Shown: one piece after another, positions 39,766 to 48,552 of the stretch | How the letters are laid out: each line of letters opens with the position of its first letter | Position numbering within the stretch: the stretch's first letter is position 1 | Assembly (NCBI GenBank): GCA_966210515.1 | Contig: CBIHLM010000012.1 | Location: forward strand, 1 to 64,000 | DNA: 64,000 nt | Source: Paradesertivirga sp966210515 | GTDB lineage: Bacteria > Bacteroidota > Bacteroidia > Sphingobacteriales > Sphingobacteriaceae | Direction: 5' to 3' | Program-made: the position numbers and the translations under genes | Notes under the pieces: generated by a model | What the model saw: only the letters and a program-made list of their open reading frames with translations | Database searches by the model: none | Told to the model about the DNA's origin: nothing

Positions 39766-40667
39766 TACTGTACTTTTACTTCTAATATATTTCCCGGATC
39801 TTTTTTGCCTTCATTAGAGATGTACATATTCCCTTCGGGGCTAAAACTGATTCCTTCGGGTTTATAAAACTCTTTCTTATCAAGAGGCTTCAAATATTTT
39901 AGCTTACCCTGCCTGTCGAGCACTAATAACTTAGGACTGGTTGCCTCTGTAATATAAATATCTCCGGTTTTCGGGTGAATAGCCAGGGCCGAAGGCTGCA
40001 TTTGAGCGCCGGTCTTTTTAGATTTAATATTCGCAAATACCGCGTCGTTCAAATCGATTTTGTAAACCGGGTCCCTTTCCATTTTGTAATCCGATAAGCT
40101 AAAGCTGTAAATGCCTTTGTAAGCATCTGTTTGCTGCTCGTTTCCTTTGATAGCAACCAACAGACGATTATTTGTTGGATCGTAGCACATTCCCTCCGTG
40201 TTTTGCTCTGTGGTAAGGTGTGTTTTAAATGAACGGATCGAAGGCTTGCTACTGTTATAATTTTTCACTTCAAAGATTTGTCCGTCAGACTGCAACACAT
40301 AAGCTGTTGGCCCCACTATCGCCAAACCTTCATAATCGCCTGCACCCGCAAAGGGTATCTCCTTTTCGATTTCTCCGGCGCTTGTATTGTATACGAAAAT
40401 CTTACCCATCTCATCCTGTACACAGGCGAAGCTGTTATTGCCGAGATAAACAAGTGCGGATATCTCTCTCAAAATCGAAGGCACCTCATGTTTTTTGATA
40501 ATTTCAACACCTGTACTTATCTGTTCCGACTTATCATTCTTCTTTTTGTCATTATCTTTTTTTTCACTTTTTTCGGTAAACACTTTATCAATGTTGGTAG
40601 AACGTATGGTAAAAGCCACTCCTAACGAAAGGACTATAAATGCTATGATAAAAATTGCTGTACGCAT
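39765..40667 (-). CDS. SdiA-regulated-like beta-propeller protein, membrane-anchored
   Basis: This 300-residue protein has an N-terminal signal anchor (FIIAFIVLSLGVAFTI) and a low-complexity Lys/Asp linker (~33-50). A six-bladed propeller-like domain follows (~60-300): EISALVYLGNNSFACVQDE, AGDYEGLAIVG, NTEGMCYDPTNNRLLVAIKG, PEGISFSPEGNMYISNEG. This matches the SdiA-regulated (PF06977) family, related to phytase/SMP-30 propellers. The reaction is unknown. It is translationally coupled to the DedA gene. Confidence 0.8.
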   Translation of the reverse strand: MRTAIFIIAFIVLSLGVAFTIRSTNIDKVFTEKSEKKDNDKKKNDKSEQISTGVEIIKKHEVPSILREISALVYLGNNSFACVQDEMGKIFVYNTSAGEIEKEIPFAGAGDYEGLAIVGPTAYVLQSDGQIFEVKNYNSSKPSIRSFKTHLTTEQNTEGMCYDPTNNRLLVAIKGNEQQTDAYKGIYSFSLSDYKMERDPVYKIDLNDAVFANIKSKKTGAQMQPSALAIHPKTGDIYITEATSPKLLVLDRQGKLKYLKPLDKKEFYKPEGISFSPEGNMYISNEGKKDPGNILEVKVQ

Positions 40668-40765
40668 GATCTTAGACGTTAATAAAAATGAATAATTATT
40701 TAAATACTATACACCATGTTGCAGTGTTTCATTCGTAGATTCAGTCGATATAACAAAGTTGCAAT

Positions 40766-42058
40766 TCAATTCTGGAAAGAATTGGGAAAGCGCCTGATTT
40801 TCGGTGTTATTGAAAAAACATGCTTTCCGAGGTAATGGTATTCGAGTTTCAGATGGCTTACATCAGCTACCGCTTTTGCTATAGCAAGGCCAAGACCGGT
40901 AGATTCCGTAGATGCACTGCCCTTATAAAACCGCTGGAAAATTACCTGCTCAACCAGTGCGGTGCCGCCATCATTTTCGATGCTAAGCTGTTCGCTGCTA
41001 ATTATGATGCGAATAGTTTTTCCCGGCTTACTATGTCTGACTGCGTTTTTTATCAGGTTACTGAGCATGATATCGGCCAAATCAGGATTGATCAGCCAGA
41101 CACAAACAGCCTCTTCTTTCAATGAAAGATCCAGCTTGTGAAATTCAATTTGCTCTTTAAAATCATCCAGAAGTTTTCTCACAAGATCATTAACATTCAC
41201 TTCCGAGATTTCATCAAACTGATCATTTTCGATTTTTGAAAGAAGCAGGAGAGATTGATTAAGGCGTTTGAGCCGCTCCAGACTGTTTAGTGCCGAGCCG
41301 AGCAATTCTCCCTGTTCTTCATTTATCGAGGTTTTATCAGCCAGCAATTCCAGCTTGTTCATTGCAATTGCAAGAGGTGTTTGCAACTCGTGCGAGGCAT
41401 TTTCAATAAACTGCTTTTGCTTGTTATAGCTCTCGATATTTTTTGTCAGGAACCGTTGAATGGTTTTTTGCATAAAATTAAACTCATCGATGCGGGTTTT
41501 ACTTAAAGTAAGCGGTTGGCCGTCTTTAAGTTTAAACGATCTCAGCTGATTCATCAGGAAATAGAAAGGCTTCCAGATGTTCCTCAAAAGATAACTATTA
41601 AGGACAACGATTGTTAAGATTAGTCCGAAATACAACAACAGTAATGCCTGGGTCAGCTCTGTGATCAGGTCGTCTTCTTCAACCATCGAAGTAATCACGC
41701 GCATGCTGTAATAGCTATTGCCGTTGTTAAATACGGTTTTTAACATCCTTACCGGTTCATAATCCTTTTCATTCTGCATATACATCAATGTGTCGATGAA
41801 TATATCCCGATGATCTTTTGCCTGTCCCGCTGTTATTGCTGTAATTGAATAATTTCCTTCTTCGAAATTTGCTTTTTTCAATATAGTACTATCCTTTCGG
41901 GCTTCAGAAACAATTAGTAATCTCTGGTTGTCGAGTCCGTCGTCCATACTGTCATAAACCTCATCAAGCATAGCGTAGTAGAACAGACCTGCCCAAATAG
42001 GAATGATAATTATCAGAATGATCGAGAAATAAATTGAGGTATAATTAAGGAGTTTCAT
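40766..42058 (-). CDS. Sensor histidine kinase
   Basis: This 430-residue protein has membrane helices at ~8-28 and ~137-157 flanking a ~110-residue periplasmic sensor. A HAMP-like linker is followed by HisKA (ENASHELQTPLA, His223) and HATPase_c (NLIKNAVRHSKPG, STGLGLAIAKAVADV). Its start overlaps the response-regulator stop by 4 bp. The sensed signal is unknown; nearby genes (CPA1 antiporter, DedA) hint at envelope or ion stress, but that is inference. Confidence 0.94.
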   Translation of the reverse strand: MKLLNYTSIYFSIILIIIIPIWAGLFYYAMLDEVYDSMDDGLDNQRLLIVSEARKDSTILKKANFEEGNYSITAITAGQAKDHRDIFIDTLMYMQNEKDYEPVRMLKTVFNNGNSYYSMRVITSMVEEDDLITELTQALLLLYFGLILTIVVLNSYLLRNIWKPFYFLMNQLRSFKLKDGQPLTLSKTRIDEFNFMQKTIQRFLTKNIESYNKQKQFIENASHELQTPLAIAMNKLELLADKTSINEEQGELLGSALNSLERLKRLNQSLLLLSKIENDQFDEISEVNVNDLVRKLLDDFKEQIEFHKLDLSLKEEAVCVWLINPDLADIMLSNLIKNAVRHSKPGKTIRIIISSEQLSIENDGGTALVEQVIFQRFYKGSASTESTGLGLAIAKAVADVSHLKLEYHYLGKHVFSITPKIRRFPNSFQN

Positions 42059-42735
42059 TCTGTGAACAGCTTATAACCTATTCCATAAACAGCCCGAATA
42101 TCAACATTCGCTTTAGATTCCTTAAGTTTCTTCCTGATGTTCTTTATTTGAGAGTAGATAAAATCAAAATTGTCTGCTTCATCTATGTGATCTCCCCAAA
42201 CATGTTCGACCAGAGCCGATTTGTTTACCAGGCGATTTTTGTTAGTTACCAGGTACAGCAGTACTTCAAACTCCTTCCGGTTGGTTGGGAAAGGTTGCCC
42301 TTCGACAAATGCGAGACGCTGTTCTGTATCTATCAGCAAATTTCCGGCATCGATTTGGTTAATTCCATTGAACTTTCTGCGCCGGTGCACCGCTTTAACA
42401 CGCGCAATTAACTCTGGTATATGAAAGGGCTTGGCAAGATAATCATCGGCACCAAGGTTTAACCCTGTCAGCCTATCGTCGAGTGAGTTTTTTGCCGATA
42501 CAATAATCACTCCTTCGGTTTTATCAAGAGCTTTGAGCTCTTTCAAAAGATCGAGTCCAGTCTGTTTATCCTGCAGGGATATATCAAGGAGGATACAATC
42601 ATATTGATAAGCATGAATTTTCTGAACAGCAGTTTCGTAAGTAGAGGCTGTTTCTACCACGTATTGTTCGCTTTTAAGCGCGCTGGTAATAGTATCCAGC
42701 ATTTCAGGTTCATCTTCAACAACTAAGATCTTCAT
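42055..42735 (-). CDS. OmpR-family response regulator
   Basis: This 226-residue protein has a receiver domain (1-~118) with acidic pocket EDE (8-10), phospho-Asp51 in CILLDISLQ, and Lys in DDYLAKPFHIPEL. A C-terminal winged helix follows (~130-226, RKEFEVLLYLVTNKNRLVNK, FIYSQIKNIRKKL). It is the cognate partner of the overlapping histidine kinase and a DNA-binding transcription regulator. Targets are not known. Confidence 0.95.
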   Translation of the reverse strand: MKILVVEDEPEMLDTITSALKSEQYVVETASTYETAVQKIHAYQYDCILLDISLQDKQTGLDLLKELKALDKTEGVIIVSAKNSLDDRLTGLNLGADDYLAKPFHIPELIARVKAVHRRRKFNGINQIDAGNLLIDTEQRLAFVEGQPFPTNRKEFEVLLYLVTNKNRLVNKSALVEHVWGDHIDEADNFDFIYSQIKNIRKKLKESKANVDIRAVYGIGYKLFTE

Positions 42736-42940
42736 CGGTATGTTGTTAACGAATAAGGGCGAATGTAGTTTTTTAGAAAGGCAGATGTGCTTACTCCCTT
42801 CGTGTGGGACAAATTTTGAGTCAAAAATTCACTTTACTCATAAGTCAAATAACAGGACAATCGGGGGTTCAGAATCCTGGATGGCGATTACGTGAGGCCA
42901 GATAAAGCACCCTACGGGGAATACACGATAATTAGTCCGG

Positions 42941-44431
42941 TTACTCCGGTGCATCAGACTCATTCACTTTAGAAACATTAAGCACCGACAAGGTTTTCTC
43001 TATAGCCTCCTCATTATCTCCTGTTATTATAAGCCTGTCGCCTTGCTCTAATCTGGTATTTCCGCCTGGAGTAATGTACTTGCCATTTCTGTTTATTAAT
43101 ACGATAAGTGCATTTTTTGGCAAGGCCAGTTCCACGATCTTCCGGTTAATAGCAGTGCTATCGGCAGACAGATCAATCTCCAACAGTGCATTTTTCGATT
43201 CATCAGAAAGTTCTATATCAATGGCAAATTTCCTTTTTGCTTTTTCAGGAACTATTAACCGTAACCATTTTGCCACTATGGGCAATGTAGTACCCTGAAG
43301 TATTACAGAAGTGGTTGAAATAAAAAACACCAGATTAAATATTGTTCCAGCTTTATCAACCCCTGCAATCAGCGGGTAGGTAGCAAAAACAATCGGGACA
43401 GCTCCCCTCAAACCAACCCAGGATATGAAAAGTTTTTCCCTGATTTGCATTTTAAACGGACTTAGACTGAGAAAAACACTTACTGGCCGGGCAACCAGAA
43501 TGAGGAAAAGAGAAATTAAAAGCCCCAATCCTATTAAAGGCAAGATTCGACTAGGAAACACTAATAATCCGAGCGTCAGGAACAGTAAAATTTGCATCAG
43601 CCAGGCCTGGCCGTCATAAAAACGAAGCAAACTCTTTTTATGAATAAATTGGGTGTTCCCCAGAATAATTGCTGAGATATAAATGGCTAAAAAACCGTTA
43701 CCGCCAATTATGTCTGTAAATGAGAAAGTGAAAAACATTAAAGCCAATACCAGTACAGGATATAAACCTTCTGCCTGAAGTTTGATCCGGTTTATGATCC
43801 TGATATTTAAGTATCCCATTAATATTCCTACACCTGCACCTAGCACCATCTGCTTAATAAACATCCAAATCAATTGGAGCGAAGAGGTTTCGCCATTAAC
43901 AACGAGGTAAGTCAGGCTTATTGTTAGAAAATATGCCATGGGATCATTTGAGCCACTTTCTAACTCCAGGGTGGGTCTCAGGTTTCTTTTTAATCCTATA
44001 TTCTTCGATCTGAGAATTGAAAATACGGCCGCAGCATCGGTGGAAGACACTATCGCTCCCAGCAGAAGACCCTCAAGTAAGCTAAAGTCTGATATCCAAA
44101 AAACAAACAAGCCGATAGAAAGAGCTGTTAGCAGCACCCCAACAGTCGACAATACAACTCCCCGCCATAATACCGGCTTAATGCCTGTCCATTGAGTTTC
44201 TAATCCACCGGAAAACAAGATGAAATTAAGTGCGACTACGCCAATGAACTGAGTTAACTTTGGATCGTCAAAATAAATTCCGCCGATACCTTCCGACCCG
44301 GCAAACATTCCTACAACAATAAATAAGAGCAAAGTTGGGATGCCTACTCTGCTTCCCGTTTTACTGATCACTATGCTTACGATAAGTAATACTGATGCAA
44401 CAAGCAAAAAATTATCGGCTTCAAATGTCAT
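42941..44431 (-). CDS. CPA1-family K+ or Na+/H+ antiporter with RCK_C domain (NhaP2/CvrA-like)
   Basis: This 496-residue protein has about twelve membrane helices (1-~385) with the CPA1 motifs GAIVSSTDAAAVFSILRS and LESGSNDPMAYFL. A cytoplasmic TrkA-C (RCK_C) domain follows (~405-485, NGKYITPGGNTRLEQGDRLI). This is the layout of the K+/H+ antiporter NhaP2/CvrA, exchanging cytoplasmic K+ or Na+ for protons. Ion specificity is not provable from sequence. Confidence 0.92.
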   Translation of the reverse strand: MTFEADNFLLVASVLLIVSIVISKTGSRVGIPTLLLFIVVGMFAGSEGIGGIYFDDPKLTQFIGVVALNFILFSGGLETQWTGIKPVLWRGVVLSTVGVLLTALSIGLFVFWISDFSLLEGLLLGAIVSSTDAAAVFSILRSKNIGLKRNLRPTLELESGSNDPMAYFLTISLTYLVVNGETSSLQLIWMFIKQMVLGAGVGILMGYLNIRIINRIKLQAEGLYPVLVLALMFFTFSFTDIIGGNGFLAIYISAIILGNTQFIHKKSLLRFYDGQAWLMQILLFLTLGLLVFPSRILPLIGLGLLISLFLILVARPVSVFLSLSPFKMQIREKLFISWVGLRGAVPIVFATYPLIAGVDKAGTIFNLVFFISTTSVILQGTTLPIVAKWLRLIVPEKAKRKFAIDIELSDESKNALLEIDLSADSTAINRKIVELALPKNALIVLINRNGKYITPGGNTRLEQGDRLIITGDNEEAIEKTLSVLNVSKVNESDAPE

Positions 44432-44593
44432 ACTACAATATTATGATAATTCTTACTCTATACCTTATAAAGTACTGGCTGGCTTTTTTAGTTTCACCTG
44501 ATGGGCTGCCTGCCACTGACAGCTTAGCTTGGTCTGACCCCATGGAAACATCTGATGAGAATGCACAGGATTATCTGTTATCGTCGAAAACTG

Positions 44594-44630
44594 ACGACTC
44601 TTTTTTATTTAACAATCCGTAGAGCCCTAT
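44594..44630. repeat. Partial copy of the ATCCGTAGAGCCC palindrome repeat
   Basis: GACTCTTTTTTATTT followed by ATCCGTAGAGCCCT. This is the left half of a repeat found complete at 46582-46613, 55430-55461 and 56061-56092. Here the second palindrome arm is missing. Confidence 0.5.
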
Positions 44631-44647
44631 GAGAAATACATACCCTA

Positions 44648-46282
44648 TTAATTCTGTTCAATTTCCTTCAAGCTCGCCATTTTCTTGTAGGCAAGGAAAC
44701 CTTTAATATCTTCGAAGTGTTCGCGAACGCGTTTATTGCCAAATTCGAATACTTTTTGAGCCAGTCCGTCCAAGAAATCGCGGTCGTGCGAGACCAAAAT
44801 CAAGGTGCCATCAAAATCTTGCAAGGCCTCTTTGATGATGTCTTTGGTCTTCATATCCAAATGGTTCGTCGGCTCATCGAGGATCAACACATTTACTGGT
44901 TCTAACAGCAGTTTGATCATGGCTAAACGGGTTTTTTCACCGCCGGAAAGCACTTTGACCTTTTTGGTAGTATCGTCGCCGCTAAACATAAAAGCACCTA
45001 AAAGGTCTTTGATTTTTATAGTTCCGTCACTTAATGGAATCTGATCAATCGTTTCAAATACCGTTAAATTTTCATCGAGCAATGCGGCTTGGTTTTGAGC
45101 GAAATACCCAATCTTCGCATTGTGACCAACTTTTAAACTTCCCTCAAAATCAATCTCGCCCATTATGGCTTTGATCATGGTCGACTTACCTTCGCCATTT
45201 TTTCCGACAAACGCCACCTTTTCTCCCCGCTCAATCACCATCGAGGCTTTTTCGAATACCACATGATCGCCGTATTTTTTCGTGAGATCTTCTACAATCA
45301 CCGGGTACTGACCCGAACGTGGCGATGGCGGAAACTTCAAACGCAATGCGGAGGTATCTACTTCATCGATCTCAAGAATTTCGAGCTTTTCGAGCATTTT
45401 TACCCGCGACTGCACCTGCAAAGTTTTTGAGTAGGTACCTCTAAAGCGATCTATGAATTCCTGGTTATCTGCAATGAAGCGTTGCTGTTCTTCATATGCT
45501 TTTAACTGATGTACACGGCGGTCGGCACGCAGCTGCAGGTAATGACTGTATTTGGCTTTATAATCGTAGATCCGGCCCATGGTAACCTCGATTGTACGAT
45601 TCGTAATATTATCCACAAAGGCACGGTCGTGGGAAATCACCATCACAGCCTTTGCTGAATTAATTAAAAAATCTTCTAACCATTGAATACTTTCAATATC
45701 CATATGGTTAGTTGGCTCATCCAATAGAATCAGATCGGGTTTCTTTAACAAAATCTTGGCTAGTTCAATCCGCATACGCCATCCGCCCGAAAACTCAGAA
45801 GTCTGTCGGTTAAAATCTGAGCGTTGAAAACCCAAACCTTTTAATACTTTCTCTACCTCAGCGTCGTAATTAGTCTCTTCCACCGAATAAAACTTCTCGC
45901 TCAGTTCCGATACGCGCTCAATTAGCTTCATGTAATCGTCGCTTTCATAGTCGGTTCTGATAGTGAGTTGTTCATTGATCTCATCCAGTTCCTTTTGCAT
46001 TTGATGCACCTCCTGAAAAGCTTTTGAGGCTTCCTCGAAAACAGTAACATTGTCGTGGGTGAGCAAATGCTGCGGCAGGTAGGCAATTACCGCTTCCTTT
46101 GGTCCGGTAACAGTACCAGTAGTAGGTTTCGCAGCACCGGCAATTATCTTTAAAATGGTAGACTTGCCAGCACCATTTTTACCCATCAGAGCTATTTTGT
46201 CGTTCTCGTTGATCGGAAAGGTTACATCACTAAACAGGGTGGTTCCGCCAAAAGAAACGGAGATATTATTTACATTAATCAC
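44648..46282 (-). CDS. ABC-F family ATPase (translation-associated)
   Basis: This 544-residue protein has two nucleotide-binding domains and no membrane helices. NBD1 has Walker A GKNGAGKST, signature SGGWRMR and Walker B LILLDEPTNHMD; NBD2 has GKNGEGKST, LSGGEKTR and VLILDEPTNHLD. The ABC-F linker (~240-310) is charged and helical. ABC-F proteins bind the ribosomal E-site and relieve stalling or antibiotic block; the subfamily (EttA, Uup or YbiT type) is not certain. A TATCTTTG -7 box lies at 46308-46315, 26 bp upstream. Confidence 0.93.
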   Translation of the reverse strand: MINVNNISVSFGGTTLFSDVTFPINENDKIALMGKNGAGKSTILKIIAGAAKPTTGTVTGPKEAVIAYLPQHLLTHDNVTVFEEASKAFQEVHQMQKELDEINEQLTIRTDYESDDYMKLIERVSELSEKFYSVEETNYDAEVEKVLKGLGFQRSDFNRQTSEFSGGWRMRIELAKILLKKPDLILLDEPTNHMDIESIQWLEDFLINSAKAVMVISHDRAFVDNITNRTIEVTMGRIYDYKAKYSHYLQLRADRRVHQLKAYEEQQRFIADNQEFIDRFRGTYSKTLQVQSRVKMLEKLEILEIDEVDTSALRLKFPPSPRSGQYPVIVEDLTKKYGDHVVFEKASMVIERGEKVAFVGKNGEGKSTMIKAIMGEIDFEGSLKVGHNAKIGYFAQNQAALLDENLTVFETIDQIPLSDGTIKIKDLLGAFMFSGDDTTKKVKVLSGGEKTRLAMIKLLLEPVNVLILDEPTNHLDMKTKDIIKEALQDFDGTLILVSHDRDFLDGLAQKVFEFGNKRVREHFEDIKGFLAYKKMASLKEIEQN

Positions 46283-46307
46283 GAAATGAGGATATTAAAT
46301 TGAGCGG

Positions 46308-46315
46308 CAAAGATA
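46308..46315 (-). promoter_or_regulatory. Candidate -7 box (TATCTTTG) for the ABC-F gene
   Basis: Exact TAnnTTTG match on the minus strand, 26 bp before the start codon. No TTG at the right -33 spacing was found. Confidence 0.45.
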
Positions 46316-46526
46316 GTGGAAAAGGTGATACAGCGCTCCCTCGAGTACCGAATTAGCAAATGATTTATAAATGAAGCAAGCAAAGCCACCTTCTATTGGG
46401 AATATTCAGATTCTTTAACGAAGGGGTAGTGTATGAAAGTTTTGAAATACGGCAGTTGCAGTGTCCCACGAACAAGATACTTCTTTATATATTACTATTT
46501 TTTGAGACCGTGAATTATCTCCCATT

Positions 46527-46548
46527 TTGTTGGTGGGGACACCAACAA
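46527..46548. repeat. REP palindrome TTGTTGGTG-loop-CACCAACAA, copy 1
   Basis: A 22-bp palindrome with 9-bp arms and a GGGA loop. Identical copies lie at 47413-47434 (opposite orientation) and 48001-48022, bracketing a Y1 transposase gene. Confidence 0.85.
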
Positions 46549-46581
46549 AGGGTTTTGAATTTTGAGCAGAAGTCGAAGACT

Positions 46582-46613
46582 ATCCGTAGAGCCCTGCGGA
46601 ACTCTACGAACAG
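46582..46613. repeat. REP-like palindrome ATCCGTAGAGCCC...
   Basis: Arms CGTAGAG/CTCTACG around CCCTGCGGAA. Related copies are at 44615, 55430 and 56061. Confidence 0.65.
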
Positions 46614-46620
46614 GCAGCTT

Positions 46621-47336
46621 TTATTGAGCATAATTATAAGCATCTACGGCTTTCTTGAGATATTTAGGCTTTGACAAAGATGTAAACAGACCACCCAGCA
46701 TTAAACCGCCCCCTCCTACTATCACCCCAAAACTTAAGCCTAGTCTTGGTCACGGTCCCATCCAGGCGAAATAAGACTTACAACTCCACTCAACATTCCT
46801 ATTCCTCCGGCAAGCAAGAGCCGTTTAGACAACTTGTGAACTTTGCCATACTCTTTAAGCTGTGCCAGGCTTGCCGGATGCTCTGCTAAGTCGCTTTTTA
46901 AATTACTATAACTAGTCTTTTTTAGATCTCCGAAGCCTATATTATAATAATTTAAAGCTGTAAGGCCTGTCTCCTCCTGCGGGTTTGAATACGGGGTATG
47001 ATGATAACCCGGGTAATATCTAATCTGCTTTTCAAATAAGTTAATCTTCCCCTTTCTGATCCGCTCAGAAAAGGAGGTTCGACCTGCTATGTCCAGATCC
47101 CGGGTATTCGCATAAAAGCCCATCTCGTTCTGAAAAAACTTAACCTGTTCGGGATGAATGCGCTTTGAATCCACGATGAAGTGAGGTGAACCGTCGAGCC
47201 ACGACTCGTAAATGATATTCTTACCATAAATTACCGAGTCTGAATAGAGGTATAAATAGTTTTTTGATTCGTCGACCTGCGCAAAGGCATTGCCGAAAAA
47301 AGTGCACAATAGTGCAAGAGTTAAGGTTTTTTTCAT
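46621..47336 (-). pseudogene. Frameshifted gene for a signal-peptide-bearing membrane protein
   Basis: The open frame from 47336 (signal peptide LTLALLCTFFGNAFAQ) runs 198 residues, then stops at 46740 right after SLISPGWDRDQD. One frame over, coding continues smoothly as LGLSFGVIVGGGGLMLGGLF then SKPKYLKKAVDAYNYAQ, ending at 46621. The first membrane helix (LLLAGGIGMLSGVVSLIS) lies before the shift and the second after it, so the intact protein would be about 235 residues with two C-terminal helices. A 1-base indel near 46745-46755 is the simplest cause. Family and function are unknown. It may be a recent pseudogene or a base-call error. Confidence 0.7.
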
Positions 47337-47412
47337 AAATCTAAGTATTTGTGAGTGTGTAAATAAACTTAACGAATGTTTCCTGTACTTACAAATTCTG
47401 ACTTTTTTCCCT

Positions 47413-47434
47413 TTGTTGGTGTCCCCACCAACAA
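47413..47434. repeat. REP palindrome TTGTTGGTG-loop-CACCAACAA, copy 2 (inverted)
   Basis: Reverse-complement orientation of the copies at 46527 and 48001; it lies 33 bp upstream of the Y1 transposase start. Confidence 0.85.
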
Positions 47435-47467
47435 TATGCTGTTAATAATTAATACTATTTTGGAAGC

Positions 47468-47989
47468 ATGAATTTAGCTTCTACCTATTTTTACACAGCC
47501 ACTATTTTAAATTGGTCTCACCTTTTAAAAATCAATGCATTTAAAGATGACATTATAGGGAGCTTAGAATTATTAATAAACCGAAAAAAGATTCGAGTAT
47601 ACGGATTTGTGATTATGCCGAACCATATTCACCTCATCTGGAGAAATCTGGAAATGAATGGAAAGGAGTTCCCCGAGGAAAGTTTTAAAAAATTCACATC
47701 GCATGTATTCAAGAAAGGATTAACAAAAAGCGACCCTATCCTTCTTGAGAGTTTCCTGGTAAACAAAGCTGATCGTCAATACCAGTTTTGGATGCGCAAT
47801 GCATTACCTATCGAAATATTAAGTAGAGAAATGCTTGAGCAAAAACTCACATATCTGCATATGAATCCTTTACAAGCACATTGGAAACTGGCCGTTGACC
47901 CAAATGATTATCATTATTCTTCCTGCTCCTTCTATGAGAAAGAAGACCAAAAGTTTAATTGGCTAACTGATTACCGAGAAGACTTTTAA
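47468..47989 (+). mobile_element. REP-associated Y1 (HUH) transposase, RAYT-like
   Basis: This 173-residue protein of the Transposase_17 (Y1, IS200-like) superfamily has the HUH metal motif in FVIMPNHIHLIW and a catalytic-Tyr region KLTYLHMNPLQAHW. The C-terminal stretch KEDQKFNWLTDYREDF is usual for RAYTs. The gene lies between two copies of one 22-bp palindrome in opposite orientation (47413-47434 and 48001-48022), with a third copy 0.9 kb away. RAYTs nick single-stranded DNA at REP palindromes and probably spread them. The right-hand palindrome has cut into the 3' end of a VOC gene. Confidence 0.88.
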
Positions 47990-48207
47990 CATAAGTCGTT
48001 TTGTTGGTGGGGACACCAACAAAGGGAAATAGGCAATGCAATGTGCATTATCTTATTTGCCTCGTTCTCTGCTACTGGAAATTCCGCGCTTGACATATCT
48101 TTGAAACGAACAATCATCGCGAATTCTCCGCCAAATACCGACTTGTAAAAATTAAAAGCTTCTTCGGCATTTCCGTTGAAGTTAATGTGTGGGTTGATTA
48201 GTGCCAT
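47986..48207 (-). pseudogene. Truncated VOC (PhnB/glyoxalase-like) gene
   Basis: Residues 1-~58 (INPHINFNGNAEEAFNFYKS, FGGEFAMIVRFKDM) are the start of a PhnB-type VOC domain, normally ~140 residues. The last 15 residues (ISLCWCPHQQNDLC) are encoded by the REP palindrome at 48001-48022. No remaining 3' half was seen on the far side of the transposase, so the gene has been broken by insertion of the REP/RAYT element and is probably nonfunctional. Confidence 0.8.
48001..48022. repeat. REP palindrome TTGTTGGTG-loop-CACCAACAA, copy 3
   Basis: Same 22 bp as copy 1, located 12 bp after the transposase stop and inside the truncated VOC gene. Confidence 0.85.
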
Positions 48208-48552
48208 AATTGATTGCTTTTTTGAAAATCAAATTTACCGCTTAGTCATCTATTAACAAGGTATAATAGCGTCAAAAGAGAGGTGATTTACGCCACATTG
48301 CTTGCACTTTCGAGAATCTTTGAGTTGTCAGTTCTAATGGGATAAGAAGACCTGCGCAACAAATTATTGATTGACTCGTAGGGGACACGAACAAGGCATG
48401 GGATTTTTCTAATTCATACATGATTTCTCCTTTTGCCTGCCGAGCCAAGGGTGTGGATAAGAATATTGTTATGAAAATAGCCTGATAAGTAGTAAATTGC
48501 ATTGAAGATGCCATTTCAGGCGAAGGAGTTATAGACCCAACAGATAGTTTTT
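48208..48552. other. Intergenic region with a degenerate TTCGTG palindrome
   Basis: About 345 bp. An 80-codon minus-strand ORF with a weak signal-like start is not convincing. A CTCGTAGGGGACACGAAC palindrome-like element at 48374-48391 belongs to the family at 11419 and 55936. The upstream signals of the FG-GAP gene must lie here, but no TAnnTTTG box was seen. Confidence 0.4.

Noticed and set aside
46396..46674. 92-codon plus-strand ORF between the ABC-F gene and the frameshifted gene
   Set aside because: It runs through two palindromic repeats and overlaps the recovered C-terminus of the frameshifted minus-strand gene, so it is a chance frame.
46740..46760. Programmed frameshift in the split membrane-protein gene
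   Set aside because: No slippery heptamer or stem-loop was seen at the shift, so a mutation or base-call error is simpler.
48272..48514. 80-codon minus-strand ORF with a weak signal-like start
   Set aside because: It overlaps a degenerate palindrome, has no recognisable domain and lies in a short gap before an intact gene.
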